Source of the DNA: Novymonas esmeraldas
Lineage: Eukaryota > Euglenozoa > Kinetoplastea > Trypanosomatida > Trypanosomatidae
Assembly (NCBI GenBank): GCA_019188245.1
Contig: JAECZO010000099.1
Span: forward strand, 1-64,000
Length of the DNA: 64,000 nucleotides
Direction: 5' to 3'
Position numbers and translations under genes: made by a program. The notes below the pieces were generated by a model, which was not told the origin of the DNA, searched no databases, and saw nothing but the letters and a program-made list of their open reading frames with translations. Positions 49,410 to 60,746 of the stretch are shown here, piece after piece. How positions within the stretch are numbered: the stretch's first letter is position 1; each line of letters begins with the position of its first letter.

Positions 49410-50450
49410 GACGCTCACGCAGGTGAATCTGCTCGACCTCTTTTTTTTTTTCATTTTGTCGTTGCGAGGCTCCACTCCCCCTTCCCCTCTATCTCTATTT
49501 CCCTCTCCGGTGCAGTCTGTGTCTGCCGTCATGTTCCACGGCACGGCCGTGCTCAGCGCAGACATGTACGCCAGTGGCGATGTAGCTGCGCACACCATGT
49601 CACACACGCACACACACACAAAACACACAAACCACACAAACACGTGCGAGGGGAACCTCAGCGAGGGCATCCACCTCATTCTGTTCTTCTTCCCTTTCTT
49701 TTTTTTTTTTTGCTGTCTTTTCCGTCGCCGCACCTGTCTATAGCCCTTGCGCGAATTTACTATTCCGACGTGTTCATCTTTCCGTGTGTGTGTGTGTGTG
49801 CGTGTGTGCGTGCGTCTGTGTGTCCCTACCTCTGTGAGCTGATGTCTCTCTCCGCCCTTCTTAGCCTTCACGCTGTGTCACGGCTGCACTCTGATCAGTC
49901 GTGCAGCAGCGGCCTCCCTGCCTCCCCTCTGTCACACACACAAACACAAGTTCTCTTTCGCTTTGTTTCTCTCGACACGCTGCTCTGTGAGTGTGCGTGT
50001 CGCGCTCCCATCTCGTGAGCATCAGCCCCTCTCTCGCCTCTCTTTAAGTGCACGCACGCACCTCCCTCTGTCGCCCCCCTTTTCCTTTCCCCCCTCTTCC
50101 TGTGCACTCCCCGCCGCTGTGTCGTGCGCGGCAGTCGTCATGAGGCGGGGGTGGAGGCGGCTGTGTCTCCCCACGCACACACACAGACAGACAGACACTC
50201 TCTCCCTATCGTGTTCTCGCGGTGGCTGGCGTGTCACACACACACACACACACACACACGACTATTTGTGTTCCACTATTTTCGCGCGTGTCCTTCTCCT
50301 TTTATCTGTCGGCCAGAGATGGCAGGAGTGGGGGAGAGAGAGAGAGTAGGTGGAGGAGGTGGTCGGTCTCTCTTTTTCTTTTTTCTTTCTGCGCCTTGCG
50401 TGTTCATGTGTGTGTGTGTGTGTGTGTGCAGTCTGCACGGGCACCTTCGT

Positions 50451-50482
<32 letters not shown>

Positions 50483-50504
50483 CAGTCTGCACGGGCACCT
50501 TCGT

Positions 50505-50536
<32 letters not shown>

Positions 50537-52235
50537 CAGTCTGCACGGGCACCTTCGTTCTCTCTCTCTCTGTGTGTGTGTGTGTTTGCTTAAACGAAAA
50601 CGATTTCTTTCTTTCTTCTTCACCGTCTCTGTTTTGGCGCGTCTCCGTTTCACTTTTCTTGTTTTTCTTCTCTCTTTTTTTTTTTTTTTAAATGTGACTC
50701 GTGCTGGTTTGTTTGTTTGTTTCTTTGATGGGCGTGGATGTGCCTGTTCGGCTTGCTCAACGCCTCAGCGCACACCTTTCCACAGTCTCTCCCTCTTTTC
50801 TTTTCCCACGTCACCTCCTACGCAACCCATGCAAGAGTCGACGGGGCTGTTGCGCAGCTCCAAACGCGGAAGACTTGGGCGAGCCCAACAGAAAGCGAGC
50901 AGGAGGGAGCTGGTGAACGAGAATCAAATGAAATGACACAGAGAGAGAGAGAGAGACGCACACGCGCACGTACGAAGCAGCAACAAACAACACAGCAGCG
51001 GCTCAGCGGCGTCGTGCCCTGGCATGACGAGTGTTGGTGCAAGGCTGTGTGTGTGTACTGCGGGTCTCATCCTCCATCTCCTGCGTCTTTTGTTGTTTCT
51101 TTCTTCTAAAGATGACGTGTGCTGTCCACGCAAAAAAGTACACACACACACACGCACACATGCATGTATGTATGCATGCAAACACACACACACACACACG
51201 CACACAGACACACGTACGCATAGGAACTCTGTGCGTCTGTCGCTGGTGAAGCAGCGCGGAACGGGGGGGGGGGGGCGATGGCGACGACTCTCTCGCCCGC
51301 ACTCTGACAACACCAACGCGTGTCACTGTCTCCTGATCCCTCGTGTCCCCCCTCCCCCCTCATTTATCGGCACCCGCGTGCTCGCCTTCAATGATGTACG
51401 TGTGTGTGTGTGTTTGTGTGTGTGAATGTACGCATATGTGTGTGTCTGTGTGTTTGTGTTTGTGTGTGTCTCATCCTTGTCAGATGGGAGAGAGAGGATG
51501 TCGGCGACGTCATAGCGTCTGCGTGGCTGCAGGAAATGGGAAAGGTGTGATGCGGGGGTGGAAAGTCTGGTGCATGTGCATGTGTGTGTGTGGTCTTGTG
51601 AGCGTCTCCTCGTCCTTCCTCTCTTTTTTTTTTTTTGTGCCTCTCTCCCCCCTCCCCTCCCCTTCCCCACCCGTGAAGGCACAGCTGTCGTTGGCGTGTG
51701 TATGTGTGGCGGCGCGGAGTGCGCGTGTGTGCTGTCACCCTTCCCCCCCTCTCTCCTTTTCATCTCCAGCAGCGCAGAGGGACTTTCTGTTGTGACCATA
51801 GAAGGTTACCTGTGTGGCGATTCGGCGTTGTCGCGCGCGCAAAAGCACACACACACACACACATGCACCAGTTTGGAGTACTTCTGCCAACGAACATTTC
51901 ATGTTGCTCCTTTTCTTTCTTTCCTTTTGGCGCTTCTCCGCATCCTTCTTCATCTGCTGGCCGTCCCCTCCGCCACCTCGAACCTCATTCTTCTGCTACC
52001 ACTTCCCCCCTCTCTCTCTCTCTTCCTCTCCCTGCACCGGCACACATTCGACGTCGACGCCATCTCACACCGCGTCCGCCTTCGCTCGCCAGTAGTTGTG
52101 CTCGTTCACGCCAACGGCATACCCTCTGCCCTCCCACACACACACACACACACCTCTCCACCCCTCCCACACACAGACACAGACACACGTTCAGCTCCAC
52201 GCGATTTTCAACAAGACGTGACAGCGACAACGACG
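49410..52235 (+). other. Longest gene-free stretch (2.8 kb)
   Basis: No supported gene. It holds T-runs at 49441-49451, 49699-49711, 50678-50690 and 51625-51636, many GT/CA runs, a G-run at 51264-51274, and the 54-bp tandem listed separately. At the right end a CT-rich tract (52006-52030) leads to AG 52091-52092, the likely acceptor of eIF3L. Two short transcripts or a non-coding RNA could hide here; I see no positive sign of one. Confidence 0.45.
50428..50584 (+). repeat. 54-bp minisatellite, three copies, splice-acceptor-like
   Basis: Units begin at GCAGTCTGCACGGGCACC at 50428, 50482 and 50536 and are nearly identical, the third slightly shorter. Each unit is GCAG, a unique 18-base part, then (CT)n and (GT)n leading into the next GCAG. 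Confidence 0.92.
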
Positions 52236-53867
52236 ATGGCGACCAACCCCGATATTGAGACCGATATCCCCCGCGATGTCTACCAGTTCTTCCGCGGGCT
52301 GAACCGCGCGGTGGAGCGCCGTGACGCCGCTGCGATCCACGACCTCTACGAGTCCCAGTTTGATGCGCTCACCAAGAACTACTACATGGCGGGCCACGGC
52401 CAGTACCGCTCCTGGCCGGCGCTCCGACTGGAGGAGGTGTCCTCGTGCTTCCGCGGCAACCGCATGGCGGAGCTCGTGTACAGCTTCCTCTTCTACAAGC
52501 ACCTCTTCATGGATAACCGCTCCGTCCGCGCGCCAGATGCGGAGGGGGCGTGGAAGACGTACATTGAGCTGCTGCCGATGCTGAAGACGTACGAGCTGCC
52601 GAACTGGATGCTGTGGGACATCTTCGACGAGTTCCTCTACCAGATGACCGTGGTGTACCAGAAGGTCTTCGCGACGGAGGGCATCTGGTCCGTGCCGGAG
52701 GCGATGCGGCTTCTGAACGAGGTCGTCCACAACTCCCGCCTGCTCGAGCTGGCGAGTGAGCCGGACTTCCTCGAGGAGATCCACCGCGGCTCCAACACCG
52801 GCGCGCTTAGCGGCTTCTACGCCATCGTGACCAAGTCGAAGCTGAACGTGCTCCTCGGCGACTACTACGCCGCACTCACCGAGCTGGAGCCGCTCGACGT
52901 GTACAACAAGGGCCGCGCCGTCCTGACCCGTGTGACGCCGTGCGCCGTCTCCGTCTTCTACCACATCGGCTTCAGCTACCTCATGATCCACCGCTTCGAG
53001 GACGCCAGCAACTCATTCCGCCGCTGCGTCACCGTGAAGCTGAACGGACGCCGCTTCTCCGAGCGTGTGCAGCAGGACGCCGCGTACATGTACGTGTGTG
53101 CGCGCGTGCTCGGTGGCATGCCGATCAACAACATCTCCTCCTACCTTGACAGCCGCAAGATCTCCGCCTTCGAGGACGACCGCGAGAGCCTGCGCACCGG
53201 CGATGAGGAGCGCTTCCGCGATGTGTTCGACCGCTGCAGCCCCAAGTTCCTCACGGTGCCGCCGTCGGACGGGTCGCCTGTGAAGGGCACCGAGGGCCGC
53301 GAGCTGCAGGCGCGCATGTTCCGTCGTGCAGTGCAGCAGCAGCAGGACATCATCAAACTGCGCGGCTACTTTAAGGTGTACCAGAACACCAAGATGAACC
53401 TCCTCGAGACGCTGTTGGAGGTCGACGACGGCTACGCGCCGCTCTTCGCGCTCAAGATGCGCTCGCGCCAGCTGGTGCACGATGGCCAGGCGGCGGACCT
53501 GCTGCAGGGCGTCTTCACGTCTAGCTCCGAGTTCGACTGCATCGTGCAGGACGACAACGTGGAGGTAGTGGCCAGCATGACGCTGGGTGGTATCGAGCAG
53601 AAGCTGCTCAACAAGATCAAGGACACGCAGCGCGAGATCGACGCGGCGAAGCGCAAGTTCAACCAGACCCGCAACCGCGACGAAGGCGCCGTCAAGCGCA
53701 AGGACCAGCGCGACCCGAAGCGCCGCCCCAACCAACTGCACGGCGCGGCGGGGGCGAACGCCGGCGCTGCGGCGAGCGGCGCCAACACCAACATCAACCG
53801 CCGCGTGCGCCAGAAGACGACGGCGGCGCCGATGGCACTCAACCTGTTCAACCGCAACGACACCTGA
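52236..53867 (+). CDS. eIF3L: Eukaryotic translation initiation factor 3 subunit L (543 aa)
   Basis: eIF3L (Paf67 family) is one of the PCI-domain subunits of eIF3, the scaffold for 43S pre-initiation complex assembly. Family segments are plain: the N-terminal VYQFFRGLNRAVERRD and LYESQFDALTKNYY, the central LPNWMLWDIFDEFLYQ, then YYAALTELEPLDVYNKG, FYHIGFSYLMIHRFEDA and the PCI-like C-terminal half around RGYFKVYQNTKMNLL and LLQGVFTSSSEFDCIV. The C-terminal 80 residues are basic, Ala/Asn-rich and presumably disordered, an addition relative to many homologues. The start is the ATG after AG 52091. Confidence 0.93.
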   Translation: MATNPDIETDIPRDVYQFFRGLNRAVERRDAAAIHDLYESQFDALTKNYYMAGHGQYRSWPALRLEEVSSCFRGNRMAELVYSFLFYKHLFMDNRSVRAPDAEGAWKTYIELLPMLKTYELPNWMLWDIFDEFLYQMTVVYQKVFATEGIWSVPEAMRLLNEVVHNSRLLELASEPDFLEEIHRGSNTGALSGFYAIVTKSKLNVLLGDYYAALTELEPLDVYNKGRAVLTRVTPCAVSVFYHIGFSYLMIHRFEDASNSFRRCVTVKLNGRRFSERVQQDAAYMYVCARVLGGMPINNISSYLDSRKISAFEDDRESLRTGDEERFRDVFDRCSPKFLTVPPSDGSPVKGTEGRELQARMFRRAVQQQQDIIKLRGYFKVYQNTKMNLLETLLEVDDGYAPLFALKMRSRQLVHDGQAADLLQGVFTSSSEFDCIVQDDNVEVVASMTLGGIEQKLLNKIKDTQREIDAAKRKFNQTRNRDEGAVKRKDQRDPKRRPNQLHGAAGANAGAAASGANTNINRRVRQKTTAAPMALNLFNRNDT

Positions 53868-55350
53868 GCTGTGGGCACTCCAGAATGTGTCGCACTCCGC
53901 GACGGGGCGGCGGGTGTCGCCGGTGGTGCGCATCCGCTGTGGGCTGAAGGTGCGAAGGCAGGGCAGGAGCGGTGATGGTGGCGATGGGAGTGGGTGCGTG
54001 TGTGGCAGCCTCGCTGCGTCTGCATGAGTGCGGCGCTGGTGTCGAGGGTTCGCTCGAGCCCTCCCCCCCCAGAGCGGCTCATTCGTTGCCGTTGTGCGTC
54101 GTGCTCACCGTTGCTCTTCTGTCGGTGTTGTTGTTTTCGTTTTTCTGTTTGTTTTGTTTTGTGTTGTTTTTTTTTGTGGTGGTGGTGATGGTGGTGGTGC
54201 ACACATAAATTGTAACGTGTGCGAGTGGGTGAGGGGGAGGAGACGGGAGCGCTGAACGACGCTCACGGAGACCCACCCACATCGTGTCTCTCCTTCCACC
54301 ACGCCTTCTCCGTCACTGACTCTCTCTCTCACAGTCACACACACACACACACATAAACACACGTATCTTCTCGTTCTCACCGACGCTGACGTGGGGCACG
54401 GCTGGTGTCCCTGCAGAGAAGCGCGAGGCTCGCTCGCTGTGGACGATGAGCAGGTGACTCGTCTGATGTTCCTTCTTCCGCTTCCTGTGTGAGTGTGTGC
54501 GGGTGTTTGTGTGTGTGTGTGTGTGTGTACGTGTGTGTTCGAGGTGAGAGGCGAGGGAGAAGTGAAGTGCAGTGCTACTGCTGTCGCAAGGGCCGCTCCC
54601 TCTCCCCACTCGCCTTGTATGCGGGGACGTGGATGGGGTTTGCTTGTGTACACGTGTGTGTGTGTACAAGTGCTCCAGTGTGTGTGCTCCCCTACTCTGT
54701 GCCACCAACTCTCGCTGGAGAACAGTGTGTGCGTGTGTTCGTGTGTATGTCTGTGTGTTGTTGTGCTGTTCGTAAGAGTCTCTCTAAAGTACCTCGCATC
54801 ACTCACTCACTCACTCTCTCTCTCCTCCCCGCCGGGGTGACTCTGTCTCTGTTGCTGGCGCACGGGACATGGGTGGGCACTGCGGCAGAGTGGCCGCACG
54901 CGTGCGCACGGCGACGAACTCGCGAGCAGCGGTGTTCGTGTCTGTCGAGGGGCTCGGCGGTTGAGAGCGGATGGGGGAGGAAGAGGAGAGACTCCGTGTC
55001 CACCACCTCCTACTCCAGCTGCCTCGATGCACATGTCCGCGTGTGTGTGTGTGTGTGTGTCCGACCCGCTCGCACTACACGGCGCTCTGTTGGGCACGAA
55101 ACCAGCGGAGTGTCTGCCAGACGCTGCGGCGCTGCTGCTACTACGCGCCACACCACGCCGAACAGCATCCTCCCTCCCTCCCTCCCTCCTCTGCTCATGG
55201 ATCATATGCCCCCTCTCTCTCCTTCTCTCTCTCTCCTCACTTTGTCGCCTGTCACATGGTCCTTGCCGGCCCCCGCGTGCACCACGCGCCACGCGACGCA
55301 CCACACGGCGGTGTCCACCGCCGCCAGTCGCCCTGTCCGTCTCTTCTTTC
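53868..55350 (+). other. Intergenic/UTR region
   Basis: No supported gene in 1.5 kb. It holds T-rich/GGT-rich sequence near 54120-54200, (CA)n at about 54335-54353 and (GT)n at about 54506-54540. AG 55326-55327 is a close candidate acceptor for the next gene. Confidence 0.4.
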
Positions 55351-56004
55351 ATGCTCTTCGACAGCGACGACGACCTTCCGGCGGTGCCGACCACCGAGTC
55401 GCCGCCGACGACGACGTCGGCAGCGCAGGCGCAGCGACTGCAGCTCCTCGAGGCCGAGTACCGCTCGGCACGGGCAGACGCGCCGTCGGGGCGGCACAGG
55501 TCTGCGCGGCGTCGCACGTCATCGTCGCCAAGAAAGGCAGCGGAGACAGCGCCGAGCGTCTGGGAGGAGCGCGACGAGGCCGCCTTCTACGAGCTGCGCT
55601 CGCTTGTTCCTCACCTGTCGCCGCGCTTCGCCTGCTCGTACAGCGACGCGGTGCTGCTCATCGCCGCCATTCACGAAGGCGGCGCTGCCGCGGGCAACCG
55701 CCAGACGATCGCCGACCGTTGCCAGACGCTCGAGGCCGAGCGCCGCCAGCTCGAACAGCGACTGGAGCGGACGCGTGCACAGTGCGAGGACTTGAAGAAC
55801 GAGGCGGCGCAGGCGGCGCAGAGGCTCAAGGCGGCGCAGGCCGAGTCGAAGGCGAGTGTCGGCGCACTGGCGCAGCGGCGTGAAGAGATGCGCCGACAGT
55901 TTCTGCAGGAAGAGACGCGAGCGCAGAAGCTGACGGCGCGCAACAAGGTGTTGGAGCTCGAAAATGAATCTCTGAAGGAGCGCCTTCGAGGTCAGGGTCG
56001 CTGA
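55351..56004 (+). CDS. Coiled-coil hypothetical protein (217 aa)
   Basis: I do not recognise a family. The N-terminal 70 residues are acidic then Ser/Arg-rich (MLFDSDDDLPAVPTTE). Residues about 73-115 look globular (VWEERDEAAFYELRSL, YSDAVLLIAAIHEG). From about 120 to the end the protein is a continuous charged heptad-type coiled coil (ADRCQTLEAERRQLEQRLER through KVLELENESLKERLRG). The start is the first ATG after the acceptor at 55326; an open upstream stretch is low complexity. Possibly cytoskeletal or basal-body associated, which is inference only. Confidence 0.75.
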   Translation: MLFDSDDDLPAVPTTESPPTTTSAAQAQRLQLLEAEYRSARADAPSGRHRSARRRTSSSPRKAAETAPSVWEERDEAAFYELRSLVPHLSPRFACSYSDAVLLIAAIHEGGAAAGNRQTIADRCQTLEAERRQLEQRLERTRAQCEDLKNEAAQAAQRLKAAQAESKASVGALAQRREEMRRQFLQEETRAQKLTARNKVLELENESLKERLRGQGR

Positions 56005-56771
56005 TGAGCCGGCGGACGACACGTGAGCGTCTGCACGGCCGTGCGCCAACTCCTGCTGCTGTCTCTCTTTTTTTTTTTGTTGTTGTGCGCGTTTGTGTGT
56101 GTGTGTGTGTCTCGAAGGGCGGCTGCAGTGCCCGCCCGACGCTGGCAGAGACGAACTGTCTTTCCGATCGTTGCTGTAGGCGCACCCGCACACATGCGCG
56201 CGCGCGTGTATACTCCGTCACTTGTGACAGTGGGGAGGTGCAGTCGCACCCTTTCTCTCTCTCCCCCCCTCCAACTCCCCTTTCTATCTATCTAGACGCT
56301 CGCATACGGCGCCAGTCCACCGCGTCCACAGTCGACGAGGAGGGGAGACGATGCGCACCACCTCAGCAGCCCAATGCGTGCATCGACGCCAACGTTGCTC
56401 ACCGACCTTCGGTGTGCGTCACACACACACACACACATGCATGATCTCGTGGTGCACGGAGCAAGGTAGCACGTGTCCTCCGCCTCCGCTGCCATCTTTC
56501 TCCACCTCTCTTGCTCGTGCTCCCCTCTTCCACTGCACACACACACACACTTGTACACAGTCTCTCCCATCGCACTTCTCATCAAACGACAACTGCACGC
56601 TCACATACACACACATACACTCAGCACTCCGCACTCAAACAGGTCGACCGCGTACCTTGTCGCGTCGTGTTCACGGCTCACCGCATCACCTGTTTTTTTT
56701 TTTTTTTTCGACACGAAAAAAGAAAGCGGCGCCACGCCGTAGCGAAGATTCTCAAGTCTACTGTTGTGCGA
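56005..56771 (+). other. Intergenic/UTR region
   Basis: No gene. It holds a T-run at 56069-56078, (GT)n at about 56092-56111, a T-run at 56693-56708 and several short (CA)n. Confidence 0.45.
56721..56722 (+). promoter_or_regulatory. Likely trans-splice acceptor AG for FKBP
   Basis: A run of 16 Ts (56693-56708) is followed by CGACACGAAAAAAG; this AG is the first after the tract, 50 nt before the ATG. Confidence 0.5.
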
Positions 56772-57101
56772 ATGGGCGTCACCCGCACAGTGAAGAAGGC
56801 GGGCGGTGGCGCCACCCCCAAGGCTGGTCAGACGATCACCGTGCACTGCACCGGGTACCTGGCCGATGGCAAGAAGAAGTTCTGGTCCACGCGCGACGAC
56901 AACAAGCCCTTCTCCTTCAACGTCGGTGTCGGCCAAGTGATTCGTGGGTGGGACGAGGGCATGATGCAGATGCAGCTAGGTGAAACAGCGGAACTGCTCA
57001 TGACTGGCGACTACGCCTACGGTGCGCGTGGCTTCCCCGCCTGGAACATCCCACCGAACGCGTCCCTGCTCTTCGAGATTGAGCTGCTGAAGATCCAGTA
57101 G
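56772..57101 (+). CDS. FKBP12-type peptidyl-prolyl isomerase (109 aa)
   Basis: A single-domain FK506-binding peptidyl-prolyl cis-trans isomerase, cytosolic by lack of targeting signals. The core is complete: GQTITVHCTGYLADGKKFW-like beta strands, GQVIRGWDEGMMQMQLGE with the pocket Val-Ile and Trp, GDYAYGARGFP with the pocket Tyr, and the terminal strand LLFEIELLKIQ. Length is that of FKBP12 (107-108). A small difference is FWSTRDDNKPFSF where the human protein has FDSSRDRNKPFKF, a known point of variation near the Asp that lines the drug pocket. The start follows the acceptor at 56721. Confidence 0.94.
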   Translation: MGVTRTVKKAGGGATPKAGQTITVHCTGYLADGKKKFWSTRDDNKPFSFNVGVGQVIRGWDEGMMQMQLGETAELLMTGDYAYGARGFPAWNIPPNASLLFEIELLKIQ

Positions 57102-57155
57102 ATTATCCCCTCCCACCTCCCACCCCATGCGGTGCGCTGCACGAGAAAGTGCCGT

Positions 57156-57192
<37 letters not shown>

Positions 57193-57993
57193 TGCCGCGT
57201 GCGCGCTTCCTTGACTGCGTCGCGTTGTTCTCTCTCTTCTTTTTTGTTTTGTTTTTTTCCCGTGATGACACGCGAGCGCGCGCTCCTTCTCTCTCGCCCA
57301 CCACCGCCGATGTGTGTGCGCGTGTGTGTGGGCCACAGCGCGCGTGTCGTCGGTGGGTACTTCTACCCTCCCTCCCCTTCTCCTGCATCTCTCACACGAT
57401 CGACACGCGTCGTGCGAAGGAGGCGCCGCGGCGGCGAGGCGGCGAGTAAGCGTGCGTCTGCGTCGTGCAGCCTAGAATGGTGGGGCACTGCCGTAGTCTC
57501 CTCCCCCTTTGTCCCAGCGTGGTGGATCTGTGTGTGTGTGTGTGTGTGTAGGTGTGTGGGAGAGGGCTGCGTGTCTGACGTGGGCACCCTCTCTCTCTCG
57601 GACAGTTTGTCTGTGGAGGACGTCCATGCACGGTGGCTGGAGCTCCGACACACGCCTCTCAACGACTGCCCGCCCTCCCTCCCCCCCCCTTCTACGCACT
57701 GTGCTCCTGCCTCTCCTCTTCGGTTGCACGCCGTGGGCTCCCCATCCTCCACCTTCTACTGTTCTGTCTGTGTGCGACCTCTGCATTCTCTGACATGGCG
57801 TGTTGCCCCACTCCCCCCCTCACTCGTGCACACACACACACACAAATACAGATCTGGGCAGCGGTCACACGTTCGAACTGGGCATCTCTCTTCCTCCTCT
57901 CCCTCGTCTCCCTCCATCCCCTTCACGACTCGTGCAGTCCCGGTGCCGCCACCCCTCGCCTCCCTCCCCCGCGCCTCGCAGCACGCCGCAGTC
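57102..57993 (+). other. Intergenic/UTR region
   Basis: No gene. It holds (GT)n at about 57161-57191 and 57531-57548, (CA)n at about 57829-57843, then a strong CT-rich tract (57888-57930). Confidence 0.45.
57936..57937 (+). promoter_or_regulatory. Trans-splice acceptor AG for DPM1
   Basis: The tract 57888-57930 ends CGTGCAG, 56 nt before the ATG. Confidence 0.55.
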
Positions 57994-58782
57994 ATGCAGT
58001 ACTCCATCGTGGTCCCGACGTACAAGGAGTGCGGCAACTTGGAGCCCCTGACGCGCCGAATCTTCGCTGCTGTCGCCGACAGCGGTCTCCCCGCCCAGTC
58101 CGTCGAGCTGCTGATCGTCGACGACAACTCACGCGATGGTTCGCAGGAGGTGGTGCAGAAACTGAATCAGGAGGGCTTCAACGTGCGCATCGACGTGCGC
58201 ACGACAGAGCGGGGGCTCAGCAGCGCCGTCGTCCACGGCCTGCGCCACACCAGCGGCACCTACAAGCTCGTCATGGACGCTGACCTCCAGCACCCGCCCG
58301 AGTCGGTGCCGACGCTGTTCAAGGCCCTCAGCCGCGATGGGGTGGAGTTCGTGTGCGGCACACGCTACGGCGCCGGGATCGAGATCGACAAGAACTGGCC
58401 CACCCACCGCCGCCTCCTCTCCTGGCTGGCACGCATGATGGCTCGCCCTCTCACGGCTCTCTCCGACCCCATGTCGGGCTTCTTCGGCCTCCGGAACGAC
58501 GTCTTCCAGCGACACGCCGCCGATGTAAATCCGATCGGGTACAAAATAGCACTGGAGCTGTTTGTGAAGTGCCGCGTGAAGCGCTTTGAAGAGGTGGGCT
58601 TCAACTTCGCCACCCGCACCTACGGCGAGTCGAAGCTGACGGGCAAGGTGATCCTCAACTACGTGCAACACCTGCACGCCCTGTACCTATACACGATGGG
58701 ACCCCTCTTCTACCTCGTTCTGCTCGTGCCTGCGGTGCTCGGGATTTATCTTTCCGCCGTCCTCCTCCGCTCCCTCACCTAA
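57994..58782 (+). CDS. DPM1: Dolichol-phosphate mannosyltransferase, yeast type (262 aa)
   Basis: Transfers mannose from GDP-mannose to dolichol phosphate on the ER; the product is the donor for GPI anchors and surface glycoconjugates, abundant in these parasites. It is a GT2-family enzyme: SIVVPTYKECGNL at the start, IVDDNSRDGS, the DxD metal motif in VMDADLQHPP (Asp95, Asp97), SDPMSGFFGLR, and FATRTYGESKL. A single C-terminal transmembrane helix (about 233-257, PLFYLVLLVPAVLGIYLSAV) makes it the self-sufficient yeast-type rather than the human DPM1 that needs DPM2/3. No N-terminal signal. Confidence 0.94.
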   Translation: MQYSIVVPTYKECGNLEPLTRRIFAAVADSGLPAQSVELLIVDDNSRDGSQEVVQKLNQEGFNVRIDVRTTERGLSSAVVHGLRHTSGTYKLVMDADLQHPPESVPTLFKALSRDGVEFVCGTRYGAGIEIDKNWPTHRRLLSWLARMMARPLTALSDPMSGFFGLRNDVFQRHAADVNPIGYKIALELFVKCRVKRFEEVGFNFATRTYGESKLTGKVILNYVQHLHALYLYTMGPLFYLVLLVPAVLGIYLSAVLLRSLT

Positions 58783-60746
58783 TCGAGGGTGCCGCCTCCC
58801 CTCCCCTCCCCTCCTCTCTCTCTCCCACTCCTCTCCTCCATCTCACGCGCTCTCACAGGGTCAACCGGTGTGAGAATGACGCGAAGACAGAAAAGAAAGG
58901 AGAAGCAGAGAATGAGAGAGAAAGAGAGAGAGAGACAGAAGGGGGTGAGGGAGGTGACCCACCGCAGCGATCATTTGCTGGCTGGCATCGCGCTGCGAGA
59001 CGGGGGGGGGGAGGAGGAGAAGGAGGCGACTTGCCCACACGGCGACCCCACACCCCTCCGCGTGATTGCCCCTCCACCACCGCCACCGCCATCGCCATGG
59101 CCATTGTGAGCGAGTTGGCCAGAGAGAGAGTGTGTATATGTGTGTTTGTGTTGGTGGGTGCCTGACGCCGCTTTTGTATTTCATTCCTTGTGTCGTTGTC
59201 TTCCTCGGTTTGCAAAACTCCTCTTGTACTCTACCTCACTGACCAACGACTCCGCACACGCGTCAACACGCCTTGTTCAACGCTGCTGCTCTATACCAAG
59301 CGCGTGAGGAAGGGGTGTTTGTGTGCTGGGGCAGTGCGTGAGAGGTCTGGCTCGAGCTCCGTGTCACTTCCGCCCTTCTTCTTCTCCTCTCTCTCTCTCA
59401 CCGCCGCCGCCGCCGCCGTATCTCTTTCCTTCCTCTGTCACGCGTCTGCGCCAATTCACATCTGTTCACTGGTGTCACCGTCACGTGGATCAGTCCCGTG
59501 TAGCGGTCGCCGCGTTGGAGGAAGAGGCGATGACTCACACTCTCACCGGAGTGTAGCGCCACACATTTTCTGTGGACGCTCAAGACGTCAACTCACTCGC
59601 CCTCCCCATCCCTCGATTCCCTCCCTCTCGGTTCACCTCTTGCCCCGCTCCGTCCCGCGCTGCCGTGTGGCCAACTCCGCCGCCCCTCCTCCCTCCCCCC
59701 CTCCCTTCTTCGCTGTGCTGCAACTCGACTGCATACGCATCTGTGCCCAGCCCTACCGAGCCCACCAATCTTCATCTCTCTTCACCTCCTCCCATCTCTA
59801 CTCTAGCACGTCCATACACATACACACACACACACACACGCTCGCGTACATACAGCTATTCACTTGCACACACTTGCATACACACACACACACACACATA
59901 GACCGAACTTTTTTTTTTTTTTTCACTCTTCGTGGTGCGAACGAGCTCTTGCGCTGTCGTCTTACGTTACACTCTTCTTCTCACCCCACCCTGATTCGTC
60001 CGCCTCTGCTTGTCGGTGCGTGTGTGTGTGTGTGTGTGCGCGTCCAGAGGTGACCCCGCGCATCGGAAGCCTTGGCGCGTACTCGAGACTCGTTGTTGCG
60101 CAGTTGGCTCTCATTGCCACTTCAACTCTCTCTCTCTCTCCCCCCATTCCCTTCACATCACCTTCACCACCATCTTTTCTCTTTTCCTCCCGGACGCGGA
60201 CGTGTGTGCGAGTCGTCTCCGCAGCGTCAGTGCACCGCAGTGCTCAGCCAAACGTCTCCTCCGCGTCTGAACGCCTGTGTGGCCACAGCGCTGCTTCCTG
60301 CTCCTCTCTTCTCTCTCTCACGCTGTGTGCTCCCCCCCCACCTGTCATCGCTGCTGTGCCCGCCCCCCTCTCTCTCTCTTTCTCTCCCGTGTCTGTGTCT
60401 TCTCAACGTTCCCTGTGCCAGAGAGCACGCGCACACGCGGGTCCCCCTCCCACCACCTCTCCTCCTCTCTACAGAATCGCGAGGCGCCTCGTCTGCAACG
60501 GCGGCAGGTCAGCTTCTTCTCCTCCTCTCCTCCCCTCCGTGGCACTCCGGGAGTCTCTCTTTTTTTTTTTTTTTACATCTGGCTTTTACCGTCCGTGTGT
60601 CTCTTCACACTTCTGTTAGTCAGAGAGGGTGTGGAGGGCGAGAGGCACACACACAAACACACACACGCACACACACCGACGCACGCCGACGCCCATACGC
60701 ATAGTCGCCCGTCTTGTTGCTGGGTGCAGAGAGGCTGTCATTGACC
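58783..60746 (+). other. Long gene-free stretch (2.0 kb)
   Basis: No supported gene. It has GAGA-rich sequence at 58906-58935, a G-run at 59003-59011, (CA)n at about 59821-59840 and 59879-59899, T-runs at 59909-59923 and 60559-60574, and several CT-rich blocks. It is likely one long 3' UTR plus the next leader. Confidence 0.45.
60618..60619 (+). promoter_or_regulatory. Likely trans-splice acceptor AG for the SET gene
   Basis: The T-run 60559-60574 and T/C-rich sequence are followed by TTCTGTTAG, the first AG, 128 nt before the ATG. Confidence 0.5.

Noticed and set aside
47940-49871. 643-aa antisense open frame across xylulokinase
   Set aside because: Biased Leu/Ala/Arg/His/Val composition typical of an antisense shadow, and the sense strand is unambiguous.
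50428-50584. CRISPR-like array
   Set aside because: Three near-identical 54-bp units with no variable spacers in a eukaryotic UTR; it is a minisatellite.
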